64,000 nucleotides of DNA from Actinomycetes bacterium (GCA_023420415.1 JAEZWF010000018.1:68300-132299), one strand, 5' to 3'; numbered from the stretch's first letter, positions 1-7,752 are shown. Notes: generated by a model from the letters alone, not told the origin. Made by a program: numbers and translations.

Positions 1-83
1 TACAGGCCGCGCTCGAGCTGTTGGGCTCCGACGGCGTCCTGTGCGGTCTCGATGATGTCGCGGGCTTCGGTGGTTTCGGGCAT
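1..83 (-). CDS. N-terminal end of an unidentified phage protein (partial)
   Basis: An ATG at 83 reading leftward opens a frame with no stop before the window edge. The first residues read MPETTEARDIIETAQDAVGA, an acidic and probably helical start. It begins three bases after the stop of the next gene to the right (87-482), the same tight packing as the rest of the leftward module, so it is probably the next gene of that transcript. Only 27 residues are visible, too few to name a family. Confidence 0.5.
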   Translation of the reverse strand, partial: MPETTEARDIIETAQDAVGAQQLERGL

Positions 84-86
84 GGC

Positions 87-482
87 TCAGTTGGCCTCTC
101 GGTCGTAGGTGGTGGGGTCGGTGATTTCGCCGTCGGCGTTGACGCCGGGAGGCGGGGGGACTTCGCGGAGGCTGTCGAAGGCCAGCTGGTCGGGGTCGTC
201 GCGTTGGAGGTTGCCGTCCTTGCCGACGAACCACATGCCGGAGGGGCGGTCGTGTTCGGGGAGCTTGAGGGCGATCTTGTCGCTGACGATGACGACGCGG
301 TCGTCCTTCTTCATGGGTTCGACGGTGACGGTGAGGGTGACGGCGCCCTTCTTGCCGGTGTCTTTGACGCGGGCGACGAGGGTGTGGAGGGCGTCGCCGA
401 GTTCGTCGTGGGTGCGGCCGCGGCCGTGTTCGCGGAGGAAGTCCGCGAAGGGGCGCACGGTTGGTCGGTCTGGGTCGGTCAT
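87..482 (-). CDS. conserved phage early protein of unknown function
   Basis: The frame encodes 131 residues starting at the ATG at 482. That ATG overlaps the stop of the upstream gene (479-1768) in a TCAT/ATGA four-base overlap. The N-terminal third is helical and contains FADFLREHGRGRTHDELGDAL. The middle is a beta-rich stretch with GKKGAVTLTVTVEP followed by KKDDRVVIVSD. The C-terminus resembles a short display motif (MWFVGKDGNLQRDDPDQ). From memory, this combination recurs in early regions of Gordonia and Streptomyces phages without an assigned function. I do not name one here. Confidence 0.75.
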   Translation of the reverse strand: MTDPDRPTVRPFADFLREHGRGRTHDELGDALHTLVARVKDTGKKGAVTLTVTVEPMKKDDRVVIVSDKIALKLPEHDRPSGMWFVGKDGNLQRDDPDQLAFDSLREVPPPPGVNADGEITDPTTYDREAN

Positions 483-1768
483 GCCGGGTTCTCCTTGGTG
501 TGGGTGGGGTTTCGGTGCTGCAGCAGGTAGTCCTCGACGAGGTGGCGGCCGGGTATGCCGCCGTCGGGGATGGGTCGGTCGGTGCGGCGGGCCCAGGCGT
601 GGACGTCCTGGGTGGTGATGCCATTGGCGGCCATGAGGTCCTTGAGCCCGCGGGCATGGTCGCGCCCGGGGCGCCCGGTCTGCGCCCGGGCGGCAGTGCG
701 CAGGGTGACCCCGTGTTCGCGCAGGATCCGGCCGACCGTGGTCTGGCCGATGCCGAGCCGGTGGGCGACCTGCTTGCCAGTCAGGCCCGTCTGGTAGAGC
801 TCGATGGCGGCCTGCACGGTCTGGTCGGGGATCTGGTTGCGGCCGCCGCTGTTGGTGTGGCGGTCGTCGCGCATGGTGACGCCGGCGCGGATGAGGCGGC
901 GGCGGACGGTGGCGGGGCCGCACCCGAGCTGGGCGGCGATGGCCGGGATGGTTGCGCCGCTGGTGTAGGCCCGGACGATCTGGTCGGTGTCGATGTGCTG
1001 GCCGCGGCGCATGGCCTCGAGGTGTTTGCCGTCGACGGTGGTGACGCCTCGGCGCCGGAACTGCCCGAAGACCGCGCGCACGCTGACGCCGTGGTGGTTG
1101 GCGATCTGGGTGACGGTCATGCCCTGCCCGGCCTGGGTGATGGCCAGGGCGACGTCGAACGTGGGCTTGGGGCCTCGCGGCTGGTTGGGCACGTCGATGC
1201 CGGCGGCGACCAGGTGGCGGCGCACGGTCTGCCGCTGCAGCCGTGTGGCTTCGGCGATGGCGTCGACTGGTTGGCCTTGGGCGTGCAGCTCGAGGATGAG
1301 CCGGTCCCGGCGGGCGGTGAGCGTCTCGGCCGGTGGGGTCTTGCGGCTGGTCTTGCGTCCGTCGCGGGGTTCGATCCCGGCCGCGCGTAGGTGCTTGCGT
1401 GCGGTGGTGAGGGTGCAGCCGACCTGCCCTGCGGCTTCGGCCAGGGTGGCGCCCGCCCGGTAGGCGTCGACGAGGGCGGTGACATCGATGCGGGGTCCGC
1501 GGGGTCGCTGCTGGCGTGGCCGCCGGCGGGCCTTGGCGGCCTTGGTGGGCGTGCGGACGAGGACCTTGGGTTCGGTCTCGACGAGGATGCCGAGGCGCTT
1601 GAGTCGGGCGACGGCGTCGGGGTCGACCGCGGGCGCCTGCCGGATGGGGGAGACGCGGGCGTGGGCGCGTTCGAGCTGCTGGAACGGGTCGCCGCCGGAG
1701 CGGCGGGTCCCGGTGGGGACGTGCGTGGTGTGGCCGATGGGTGCGGCGACCGAGCCGTATGCGCGCAT
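479..1768 (-). CDS. phage protein with five tandem helix-turn-helix units
   Basis: The product is 429 residues. After a basic N-terminal segment (residues 1-93, ending in RRRPRQQRPRGPR), the chain holds five similar units of about 42 residues, near 94-135, 154-194, 204-245, 259-300 and 313-357. Each follows the pattern of a helix, a turn such as AGATLAEAAGQVGC, and a recognition helix such as TARKHLRAAGI or ATVRRRLIRAGV. This resembles homeodomain-like or resolvase-type HTH folds. A C-terminal tail follows with RHLVEDYLLQH. The gene overlaps both neighbours by 1-4 bases and is read leftward with the early module. DNA binding is a safe inference, but its target is unknown. Replication or packaging-site recognition, or early gene control, are all possible. 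Confidence 0.75.
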   Translation of the reverse strand: MRAYGSVAAPIGHTTHVPTGTRRSGGDPFQQLERAHARVSPIRQAPAVDPDAVARLKRLGILVETEPKVLVRTPTKAAKARRRPRQQRPRGPRIDVTALVDAYRAGATLAEAAGQVGCTLTTARKHLRAAGIEPRDGRKTSRKTPPAETLTARRDRLILELHAQGQPVDAIAEATRLQRQTVRRHLVAAGIDVPNQPRGPKPTFDVALAITQAGQGMTVTQIANHHGVSVRAVFGQFRRRGVTTVDGKHLEAMRRGQHIDTDQIVRAYTSGATIPAIAAQLGCGPATVRRRLIRAGVTMRDDRHTNSGGRNQIPDQTVQAAIELYQTGLTGKQVAHRLGIGQTTVGRILREHGVTLRTAARAQTGRPGRDHARGLKDLMAANGITTQDVHAWARRTDRPIPDGGIPGRHLVEDYLLQHRNPTHTKENPA

Positions 1769-1995
1769 CAGGCCACCGCCGTGGGCTGGTGGGACTGGAC
1801 GTGCTCGACGAGGGCCTGGACGGCAAGGTCTCGGCTGGCCAGACGGGTGATGCCGTGGCATCCGGTGGTTGGCAGGCTCGACCACTCGTAGCCGAGTTCC
1901 TTGGTGCCGCCGACGGTGCCGATGCGCTGACCGTCGAGGTGGACGGACCAGCAGTCGATGCCGGGCTGCAGCCGCTGAACGGTGACGTTGTCCAT
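1768..1995 (-). CDS. small phage protein of unknown function
   Basis: About 75 residues are encoded from ATG at 1995. A GTG at 1998 would add one residue and give the four-base overlap common in this module. The sequence reads as a small alpha/beta fold: DNVTVQRLQPGIDCWSVHLDG, then GTVGGTKELGYEWSSLPTTG, then a helix with LASRDLAVQALVEHVQS. No catalytic motif is visible. It lies between the RuvC-like resolvase and the five-HTH protein and overlaps both, so it is co-translated with them. Confidence 0.65.
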   Translation of the reverse strand: MDNVTVQRLQPGIDCWSVHLDGQRIGTVGGTKELGYEWSSLPTTGCHGITRLASRDLAVQALVEHVQSHQPTAVA

Positions 1996-2516
1996 CACGC
2001 CACCGCCTGCGCTGGTCGGGTGACCTTGACCAAGGCTGCGAGGTGCGTCTGCGGCAGGTCGACGAGGGGCTCACCGAGGACGTGGTGGCCGAGGGCGCGC
2101 AGCCACCACGCGTCGACCTGGTTGTCGTCACGCAGGTCCACCCCGGTGCGCTTGAACAGCTCGACGCGCATGTCGGGCTTGGTGGCGTTGCCCTTGCCGG
2201 TGGCGTACTTCTTGAGCGTGGCAGGGGCCACCTCGAGCACGGTGTGGTGGGCTAGGTGGAGCTCGTGGATGAGCAGCCACCACAGGCCGTTGCGGTCGAG
2301 GGTGCCGCCTTGGCGGGACTGGCCGAGCGACGGGGCCTCGATGACGACGAGGTCGACGTCGTCCAGCGGTAGGACGTCAGCGACGATGTCGAGGAGCCGG
2401 TCGTGGCGGTCGGTGAGGGTGTCGCCGAGGGGCTTGCTGGTGATGGTGGTCAGGTCGCCGTCGGCGTTGGCGACGCCGGTGCCGGTGAGGCTCGGGTCGA
2501 TGCCGATGACGTTCAC
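1995..2516 (-). CDS. RuvC-like Holliday junction resolvase of phage type
   Basis: The 173-residue product begins at GTG 2516, which overlaps the stop of the upstream gene by four bases (GTGA). The N-terminus VIGIDPSLTGTGVA carries the first acidic residue of the RNase H-like fold. VVIEAPSLGQSRQ supplies the second acidic residue, and DNQVDAWWLRAL supplies the C-terminal acidic residues. That order matches RuvC-family resolvases, which cut four-way junctions in phage recombination and packaging. The protein is close to the usual length of about 160-175. Its position among nuclease and recombination genes agrees with the call. Confidence 0.8.
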   Translation of the reverse strand: MNVIGIDPSLTGTGVANADGDLTTITSKPLGDTLTDRHDRLLDIVADVLPLDDVDLVVIEAPSLGQSRQGGTLDRNGLWWLLIHELHLAHHTVLEVAPATLKKYATGKGNATKPDMRVELFKRTGVDLRDDNQVDAWWLRALGHHVLGEPLVDLPQTHLAALVKVTRPAQAVA

Positions 2517-3142
2517 GACCGCACCACCTTGTAGGCCTCGGTGAATCGCTCCCAAGCCTCGGCGGTGCCGCCGTGATCGGGGTGTGAGTGGCGGCGCGCG
2601 AGGCTGATGATCCGTTCCTCGCTGGGGTTAGCCTCGTTGAAGATGCCGCCGAGGCGGCGCAGCATGGCCCACGCCTCGTCGGCTGCGAGTGGAACCACGG
2701 CGGCGGTCGCACCGATCTGGCGGTAGCCGACGTACTGCTCGTCAGACTGTGTTGCGCCGTAACGGTTCACGGCCCGGAGCGCTTCGAGGGTCAGGGCGAT
2801 GGCGCGCACGTTGTGCTGCCAGAGCTCCATCTTGTTGTTCCACGGCTTCTCGTCGTAGCGGTCACAGCGGAACAGCAGCGGCCCGTTGACGGACTCGAAT
2901 GCGAGGGCGACGGCGCTGGTGGCCGGTCGGGCGTTGGCGCGCACCTGGCCGTCGATGCGAAGGTCGGCCTCGGTGATGTCCATCATCAGTACCGGGTCGG
3001 GCATGCCGCTGTTCTGGATGGCGTACACCTCGCGCTCGAGCAGGTTGAGGGTGTCCGACCAGGAGGTGGTGAACTGGGAGCGGGTCCGGGGCTTCTGGCC
3101 GATCCAGTGGCGGTCGGTGAGCGGCCGCGTTGTGAGGATCAT
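2513..3142 (-). CDS. phage protein with a C-terminal J-domain-like segment
   Basis: The 209-residue product starts at ATG 3142 in an ATGA overlap with the upstream gene. The first about 150 residues are of unknown type, with a tryptophan-rich segment (EKPWNNKMELWQHNVRAIAL). The C-terminus reads ISLARRHSHPDHGGTAEAWERF, holding the HPD tripeptide that defines J domains, preceded by a basic helix and followed by an aromatic helix (TEAYKVVRS). J domains stimulate Hsp70 ATPases, so the protein may recruit host DnaK during replication (inference). Only the end of the protein resembles a J domain, so the match is partial. Confidence 0.7.
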   Translation of the reverse strand: MILTTRPLTDRHWIGQKPRTRSQFTTSWSDTLNLLEREVYAIQNSGMPDPVLMMDITEADLRIDGQVRANARPATSAVALAFESVNGPLLFRCDRYDEKPWNNKMELWQHNVRAIALTLEALRAVNRYGATQSDEQYVGYRQIGATAAVVPLAADEAWAMLRRLGGIFNEANPSEERIISLARRHSHPDHGGTAEAWERFTEAYKVVRS

Positions 3143-3465
3143 GACGCCCCCCGCAGGAACGCCTCGGTCTCGGCGACGAGTTGGTCGGCCTCCTGGTCGT
3201 AGGGGAGGTCGTTCGGCTGGGGGAGCAACTGGTCGCAGCGGGTGCAGATGGGGCGCCCGTAGTGCGTTGCCCAGTCGGTGGTGGTGTGGCCGTTGACGGT
3301 GCACAGAAGGTGCTCGCCGGGGGTGGGGTGTGCACGCCGCGGAGTCCGTGGAGGGGTGCCGGGCTCAGCGGCGGCGTCGAAGGGGGCCTCGTTGATGGGG
3401 CCGGTGAGGTCGACCCATGCCCAGACTGCGCAAGCGACGAGTGCGACGACGAGGACGGCGACCAT
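3139..3465 (-). CDS. small single-pass membrane protein with a cysteine/histidine knuckle
   Basis: The frame encodes 108 residues from ATG 3465. Residues 1-20 (MVAVLVVALVACAVWAWVDL) form one hydrophobic segment with almost no N-terminal charge. A proline-rich linker follows, then CTVNGHTTTDWATHYGRP and ICTRC. These supply two cysteines, two histidines and a CxxC pair suited to binding one metal ion. The tail is acidic. The stop overlaps the next gene (ATGA). Function is unknown. Small membrane proteins in phage early modules often act in exclusion or host takeover, but nothing here shows that. Confidence 0.6.
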   Translation of the reverse strand: MVAVLVVALVACAVWAWVDLTGPINEAPFDAAAEPGTPPRTPRRAHPTPGEHLLCTVNGHTTTDWATHYGRPICTRCDQLLPQPNDLPYDQEADQLVAETEAFLRGAS

Positions 3466-3466
3466 G

Positions 3467-4321
3467 TCAGTGCCCCCGGCCGTCGTTGTCGTGGCGGCGC
3501 AGCGCCCAGGCGTACCAGGTGAAGATGCCGCCGAGGGCGAGCAGGACGATGGCGACGGCGACCTTGCCGCTGACGCCGGTGCCGGTGAAGGCGAGCCGGT
3601 CAGGTGTTGCGGACGCGGGCGTCGAAGATGCTGCGCTCGGCTGGGGTGAGGGCGCGGTGCTTGTCCAGGGCGGCCTGGATGAGGTTGTGTGAGACGACGA
3701 CGGCGGGGGCGGCGCGACGACGGAGGTCGGAGTACTCGCGGGCTCGGTCGTTGTCGTCGTAGCCGTCGCGGTAGGCGTCGAGGAGCTGCTCGACGGTGAC
3801 GGGCTGGTCGTCGTCGTCGCGGGCGGCGACGTGGTAGTAGTCGCAGTCGGAGGCTGCGACTTGGCGGTGCCAGTGCTCGGCTCGCTCGTCGCAGTTGCGG
3901 TGGCCGAGGTCGTGGCTGAGGAAGTCGTCGACGAGGTCTCCGTCCGGCTTGTTGAGGATGGGCTGGTCGTCGTGGGCCATGAGGTCGTCTCCGTACTGGT
4001 CGGGGTGGAAGTCGTTGAGGTGGCAGGCGTTCCGGGGCACGTCCACGCGCCCGCGGTCAGGACGGCATACACGTCGGTGCGCCCGTCCGAGCGGGTGTGC
4101 TTGCCCGCACCGGTCGCCTCGTCGATGTGTGAGGACGCCTTGGATGGGTCGATGAGGTTCCAGCCGGTACCGGTCTCACCGCGCCCGTTGACCGGGTGAC
4201 ACACCCAGGGCTTGGTGTCGTCGTGCCCGCCGGCGAATGCGGCGGTGGCTCCGACGAGCGCGAGGGACGCGGCGACGGCGGCGACCGTGGCGGCGCGGGG
4301 GATGGTCAGGGTGCGCATCAC
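3467..4321 (-). CDS. secreted, sortase-anchored (LAXTG) surface protein encoded by the prophage
   Basis: The 284-residue product has all parts of a wall-anchored protein. Residues 1-30 form a signal peptide ending ATAAFA. A small domain follows (residues 31-95, with KPWVCHPVN, HIDEATGAGKH and TCPG). Residues about 97-242 are an almost pure Ser/Thr/Pro stalk. Residues 243-247 are LAFTG, followed by a transmembrane segment and a basic end (LRRHDNDGRGH). LAXTG is the motif known for class E sortases of actinomycetes. The start is GTG 4321 or ATG 4318; the GTG gives a GTGA overlap with the upstream gene. A 148-codon frame lies within the stalk (3600-4046) and is discussed separately. The gene is probably a lysogenic-conversion function. 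Confidence 0.8.
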   Translation of the reverse strand: MMRTLTIPRAATVAAVAASLALVGATAAFAGGHDDTKPWVCHPVNGRGETGTGWNLIDPSKASSHIDEATGAGKHTRSDGRTDVYAVLTAGAWTCPGTPATSTTSTPTSTETTSWPTTTSPSSTSRTETSSTTSSATTSATATATSEPSTGTAKSQPPTATTTTSPPATTTTSPSPSSSSSTPTATATTTTTEPASTPTSVVAPPPPSSSHTTSSRPPWTSTAPSPQPSAASSTPASATPDRLAFTGTGVSGKVAVAIVLLALGGIFTWYAWALRRHDNDGRGH

Positions 4322-5448
4322 GCCACCGCCGGCGCGTCGACGTCGCCACGGCGCAGGGCCGCGAGGAACTCACCGATCTGACCCGCGTCCGCGTCCGCCA
4401 CGGGCAGGGCCGCGAACTGCTCGAAGGCCTGCTCGAGCTGCGTCTGCGTCCACCCGTTCTGGCCCGCGACCGTGACCACGTTCATCCACGCGGCGCCGGC
4501 GTCGGCCTCGGGCGCGTCGTTCGGAACCTCTTCGGCGTCGACCGCCTGGTCGAGCGGTGCCTGCGCCTGGTCGATCTCGTTGCCGCGCTTGACGATCGCA
4601 GCCTTGAGCCCGTCGGTCAGGTGCCCGGCCTCGCCGGCACGGCGCCAGATCAGGTTCAGCTCGTCCTTCGACGCGGCCTGTGCGATCGCTGAGGTGTAGT
4701 CGGTCGCCTGACCGCCCTCGATCTGGCGGGCCTCCGTTGCGGCAGAACCGATCTGGAAGGTGCGGTCAGCCTGCGCCCCGAGAAGCGCCCCGGTCGTGAC
4801 GTTGCGCAGCTCGACGACCGGGACGGGGAAGTGCTTGGTCTCGCCGCGGGCGACCCGGGTGCGCTGTTCGATGCGCACGCGGATCGGGACCAGGGCGGCG
4901 TCGCCCACGGCTCCGCGGATGAAGTCAACAACGCCGGCAATCTCGTCGGCCGCGTAGTACGAGCCGGTCTCGATCCGGTAGGAGCCGAGACCGGGCAGTT
5001 CGGGCAACAGGACCTTGAGGCGGGACTTGGTGTCGCACACCTTGCCCTTGGGCTGCTCGTGCCACCGCTCGCCGAACTCGGCGAGGCACAGGCAGTGCGA
5101 TCCGGAGAACGACTCGGTTTCGCCGTTGCAGCGGCGAACGCAGCCGCCCTTGCTCCACTGCTCGTAGGCCTGGGAGAGCGGGTCTCCGGAGGGGAGGATG
5201 GCGTCGATGCTGGTGGCCTTGGTGATGACGCGCCACTGCTTGCCGCCGTTGCCCATCGGCTGCCACGCCTCGACCTGCCCGCCCCACAGATGCGCGGCTG
5301 CGTCGGCCTTGGTCTGGTCGGGGCTGGTGAAGATCCACGTGTCGCTGCGGGTGGGGCGGGTCTTGCCGTTGCTGGTGGGGACGGTCAGGCCGAGCCGGAG
5401 CCGGCCGGCCTCCGCGAGCTGACGCTGGCGGTTAAGGATGCGGGTCAT
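4318..5448 (-). CDS. gp3-type recombination directionality factor-like protein
   Basis: The 376-residue product resembles the phiC31 gp3/TG1 gp25 family by recognition of its landmark motifs. These are a basic N-terminus with GRLRLGLTVPT, a TWIFTSPDQTKADAAAHLWGG block, and WRVITKATSIDAILP. A cysteine cluster follows (YEQWSKGGCVRRCNGETE, then HCLCLAEF and KVCDTKSRLKVLLPELPG). Next comes YRIETGSYYAADEIAG and a strand with RVRIEQRT. The four-cysteine cluster is likely a zinc site. The C-terminal 100 residues are acidic and variable. In serine-integrase phages this family converts integrase to excision. Here the visible integrase is of the tyrosine type, so the role may differ, for example ssDNA handling in recombination. 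Confidence 0.75.
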   Translation of the reverse strand: MTRILNRQRQLAEAGRLRLGLTVPTSNGKTRPTRSDTWIFTSPDQTKADAAAHLWGGQVEAWQPMGNGGKQWRVITKATSIDAILPSGDPLSQAYEQWSKGGCVRRCNGETESFSGSHCLCLAEFGERWHEQPKGKVCDTKSRLKVLLPELPGLGSYRIETGSYYAADEIAGVVDFIRGAVGDAALVPIRVRIEQRTRVARGETKHFPVPVVELRNVTTGALLGAQADRTFQIGSAATEARQIEGGQATDYTSAIAQAASKDELNLIWRRAGEAGHLTDGLKAAIVKRGNEIDQAQAPLDQAVDAEEVPNDAPEADAGAAWMNVVTVAGQNGWTQTQLEQAFEQFAALPVADADAGQIGEFLAALRRGDVDAPAVA

Positions 5449-5450
5449 GA

Positions 5451-5897
5451 TCAGACTGCCTTTCGTGCGCGATAGCCGCGCATGTAGATCCGATTTCGCT
5501 CTCTGGCGCAGGCCTTGCAGTGACGTCCGGTTCCGTCGGGGCGGACGTAGGTGTTGCGCTCATCGAGCGCATGGCCGTTCACGCACGCCGTCTTGGAGGC
5601 GTTGATGGCGGAGGGGCCGGTGGAGCGGAGAGTGTTGATCCGCCCGGTGACTGGCTCCATGTGCTCTGGATTCACGCACGCGCGGTTCCGGCACAGGTGG
5701 TCTAGTTGCAAACCCTCCGGGATGGGGCCGACCAGCAACTCGTAGACCAGGCGGTGCGCCACGACGCGGCGCGAACCAGCGCGTGGCTCGATGCGCTCAC
5801 GGCCGTAACCGTTGCGCGTGAGTTCTCCAGTCCAAAGCCAGCACCCGTCAGGCTGAGGTTGGATCTTGTCGACGATGCGGTCAGGCAGCCGAGACAT
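5451..5897 (-). CDS. HNH homing-type endonuclease
   Basis: The 148-residue product begins at ATG 5897, overlapping the upstream stop by one base. It opens with a short DNA-contact region, including GCWLWTGELTRNGYGR. It then carries the HNH core: VAHRLVYELLVG, LQLDHLCRNRACVNPEHME, with the LDHLC histidine and the N-x-x-H end. A second cysteine pair (ACVNGHALDERNTYVRPDG followed by HCKACARERNR) forms a zinc knuckle. This arrangement is common in free-standing HNH nucleases of actinophages, which nick or cut specific sites. It may be a selfish insertion in the early module, or it may serve recombination. Confidence 0.88.
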   Translation of the reverse strand: MSRLPDRIVDKIQPQPDGCWLWTGELTRNGYGRERIEPRAGSRRVVAHRLVYELLVGPIPEGLQLDHLCRNRACVNPEHMEPVTGRINTLRSTGPSAINASKTACVNGHALDERNTYVRPDGTGRHCKACARERNRIYMRGYRARKAV

Positions 5898-6797
5898 CAC
5901 GCAGCCGCCTTCCGGCCACGCTTCGGCTTGTACTTCCCGGCCGGGCTGATGGGCCGGTACTCGCCCTTCGTGATGTCCGAGCCGCAACCGTGCATCCACT
6001 TCGCCAGCGCGAGGCATCCCTTGAAGGCCGCCCACTCCGCTTCGCCAGTCGGCAACGGGATGAGCTCGTACGTGTTGCGTCGCAGGTTCAGCACAGCCGC
6101 CCCGTGGACGCCAGGCATCTTCACGATCGAGTCGTCCGGCAGCCATGCCTCGGTCATGTGGCGCAGGGCCGTCAGCTGCAGGGCGTACTCGCCATAGACG
6201 CTTGTCGCCGGGCGGGTCAGGCTGGTCTTGATGTCGATCAAGATCCGGCCGCGATCGTTCACGTCGCGGACAACCTTGACCGGCATGCCGGGGACGAAGC
6301 CATCGACCGGCAGGCTGGCGATCAGGTCGAGCGTTCCGGCGTAGCCGAGGCGCGGGTTGGCGACGGTGAGCTCGACGGACTCGACGTTGGTGTTGATGTC
6401 GATGTCGAAGTCGGTCAGGAACCGTTCGTACTGCCGAACGAACGCCTGCGCCTGCTCGTCGCCGTCCTCCTCGGGCAGGGTGGTGCCGAGGACGTGAGCT
6501 TCGGCGAGGGCGTGGACGCGGGAGCCGAAGTCGGCGGCCTTGTCGCGGGGCGACGGTGACCTGCCGGCTGATCTCCTTGCGGAGTTCCTCGCGGTTCTCG
6601 GTGCGGGATCGGAACACCAGGGACGGGAGGTTGTCCATGGCGTACTCGGCGGCGATCTTCGCGGCCCACGGGACGAGTGCGGGCTTGGCGCACCCGACGG
6701 ACAGGGCGTTGGTGACGCTGATGAGCTGCTCGCCGGTCGTGGGGTGGGTGTAGTACCGACCCTGGGCCGTGGCCTCGGCGTGACGGGGCGACGTCAT
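5897..6797 (-). pseudogene. PD-(D/E)XK (Cas4/RecB-like) phage exonuclease, frameshifted
   Basis: Two frames together encode one nuclease. The first runs from ATG 6797 (MTSPRHAEATAQGRYYTHPT, then ALVPWAAKIAAEYA and EELRKEISRQVTVA). The second runs to the stop at 5897 (DKAADFGSRVHALAEAHVLG, then LGYAGTLDLIASLP, ILIDIKTSLTRPA, YALQLTALRHM). The second half holds the catalytic D, the D-I-K triad and the Q-x-x-x-Y-like helix of PD-(D/E)XK nucleases. The frames meet at a run of four G at 6547-6550 (plus strand); removing one base gives a continuous 299-residue protein. This is either a real mutation, a programmed shift or a sequence error. The product would process DNA ends for phage recombination. 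Confidence 0.75.
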
Positions 6798-7124
6798 GCC
6801 GTCCACCGCCGGGTCCAGTAGTCCTCGGAGTCGTCCTCGAGGCACGTGGCCGAGCACCACACGCAGGCGTTCTTGCCGAGCCAGGCGTCCTGGTCGGTGT
6901 CGCGGACGGCGGCCGACGATGAGCTGGTCGCATCGGTGGCAGGCGAGGCCGGCGAGTTCGAGGGCGGCGGTCTGCTGTTCCTTGAGGTCGACGATGACGG
7001 CCCAGGCGTCGACCATCACGGTCAGGACTTCGTGGTCGGTCCACCCGTTGGCGAGCTGCTCGAGTGCTTCGTCGATGGCGGCGGCGGTGCGTGCCGCGAT
7101 CTGCGGGGCGAGGTCGAGAGTCAT
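6794..7124 (-). pseudogene. zinc-ribbon phage protein, frameshifted
   Basis: The N-terminal part, from ATG 7124, is helical (MTLDLAPQIAARTAAAIDEA, then VDAWAVIVDLKEQQTAALEL) and ends with CHRCDQLIVG. The C-terminal part is in another frame: VRDTDQDAWLGKNACVWCSA, then TCLEDDSEDYWTRR, with the stop at 6794. Joined, they give a protein of about 109 residues with a paired CxxC...CxxC(xxxC) zinc ribbon. The two frames meet in a GC-rich stretch near 6908-6914. The total length is one base more than a multiple of three, so again one extra base is present. Its stop overlaps the nuclease start, so the pair is co-translated when intact. Confidence 0.65.
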
Positions 7125-7330
7125 CGAGTCACCTCGCCGTTCACGGCTTCCCAGCTGACGCGGTCCACGACCATGCGGTCGCCCGGTTCGGCCAGGAGCG
7201 CCGTGGAGGGGACGATCAGGAAGTCGTCACGTCGCGGGTAGCTGGTCGGCCACTTCGCGTGAGCGTCACCGCTGGCGATCTGCCTCTTTTCGTTCATGCT
7301 CGCCCGGAGGACGACGCTGCGGCGGCCCAT
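7121..7330 (-). CDS. small phage protein of unknown function
   Basis: The frame encodes 69 residues from ATG 7330. The sequence contains KRQIASGDAHAKWPTSYPRR, then DDFLIVPSTALLAEPGDRMV, and ends VSWEAVNGEVTR. This looks like a small beta-barrel-like fold with charged loops. It overlaps both neighbours by four bases or fewer. No family is recognised. Confidence 0.6.
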   Translation of the reverse strand: MGRRSVVLRASMNEKRQIASGDAHAKWPTSYPRRDDFLIVPSTALLAEPGDRMVVDRVSWEAVNGEVTR

Positions 7331-7752
7331 CAGAGCCTCCCGCCGGCGAGGGCGTTGCGGAACGACGCGGCCTCGTCGCAGCCGGTGCACAGGTCGCCGG
7401 TGGTGGCGTAGTTCTCGCCACCGCACGGGCCCTCACAGCGGGAGGGCTCCTCCATGGCGTCGAACAGCTCGCCCGCCAGCTCTTCGGCCTGGTCGGGGCC
7501 GAGCATGAGTTTGAGCGCGGACGTCATTTCGAGGCGCTGCAGGATGACCTGCCGGGTCTTGGCGTGGTCCCACGTGCCGGGCTTGGTGTTGGCGAGCAGG
7601 GTCATGAGGTGGCCGTTGCCGCGCAGGGCGAGGGCGATGTCGGACAGGAGCCCGGCCGCGATGGGGGTGAGGTCGACCTCGACGGTGTGGTGGTCGCCGT
7701 CGACGATGCGGGTGGCGACGGGGCGGTTGGCGTCGATGCGGTTGTGGCTCAT
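7330..7752 (-). CDS. phage protein with a C-terminal zinc ribbon
   Basis: The 140-residue product starts at ATG 7752. Residues about 1-100 are mainly helical (VDLTPIAAGLLSDIALALRG, then VILQRLEMTSALKLMLGPDQ). The C-terminus holds four cysteines in the order SRCEGPCGG and LCTGCDEA, spaced like a rubredoxin-type zinc ribbon. The start overlaps the stop of 7749-8078. Several proteins in this module carry such ribbons, which suits small DNA- or protein-binding adaptors. The exact role is unknown. Confidence 0.65.
   Translation of the reverse strand: MSHNRIDANRPVATRIVDGDHHTVEVDLTPIAAGLLSDIALALRGNGHLMTLLANTKPGTWDHAKTRQVILQRLEMTSALKLMLGPDQAEELAGELFDAMEEPSRCEGPCGGENYATTGDLCTGCDEAASFRNALAGGRL

Noticed and set aside
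1360..1385. T-loop-like GGTTCGATCCC that could suggest a tRNA
   Set aside because: No acceptor stem, anticodon arm or D arm can be paired around it, and it lies inside the coding sequence of the five-HTH protein.
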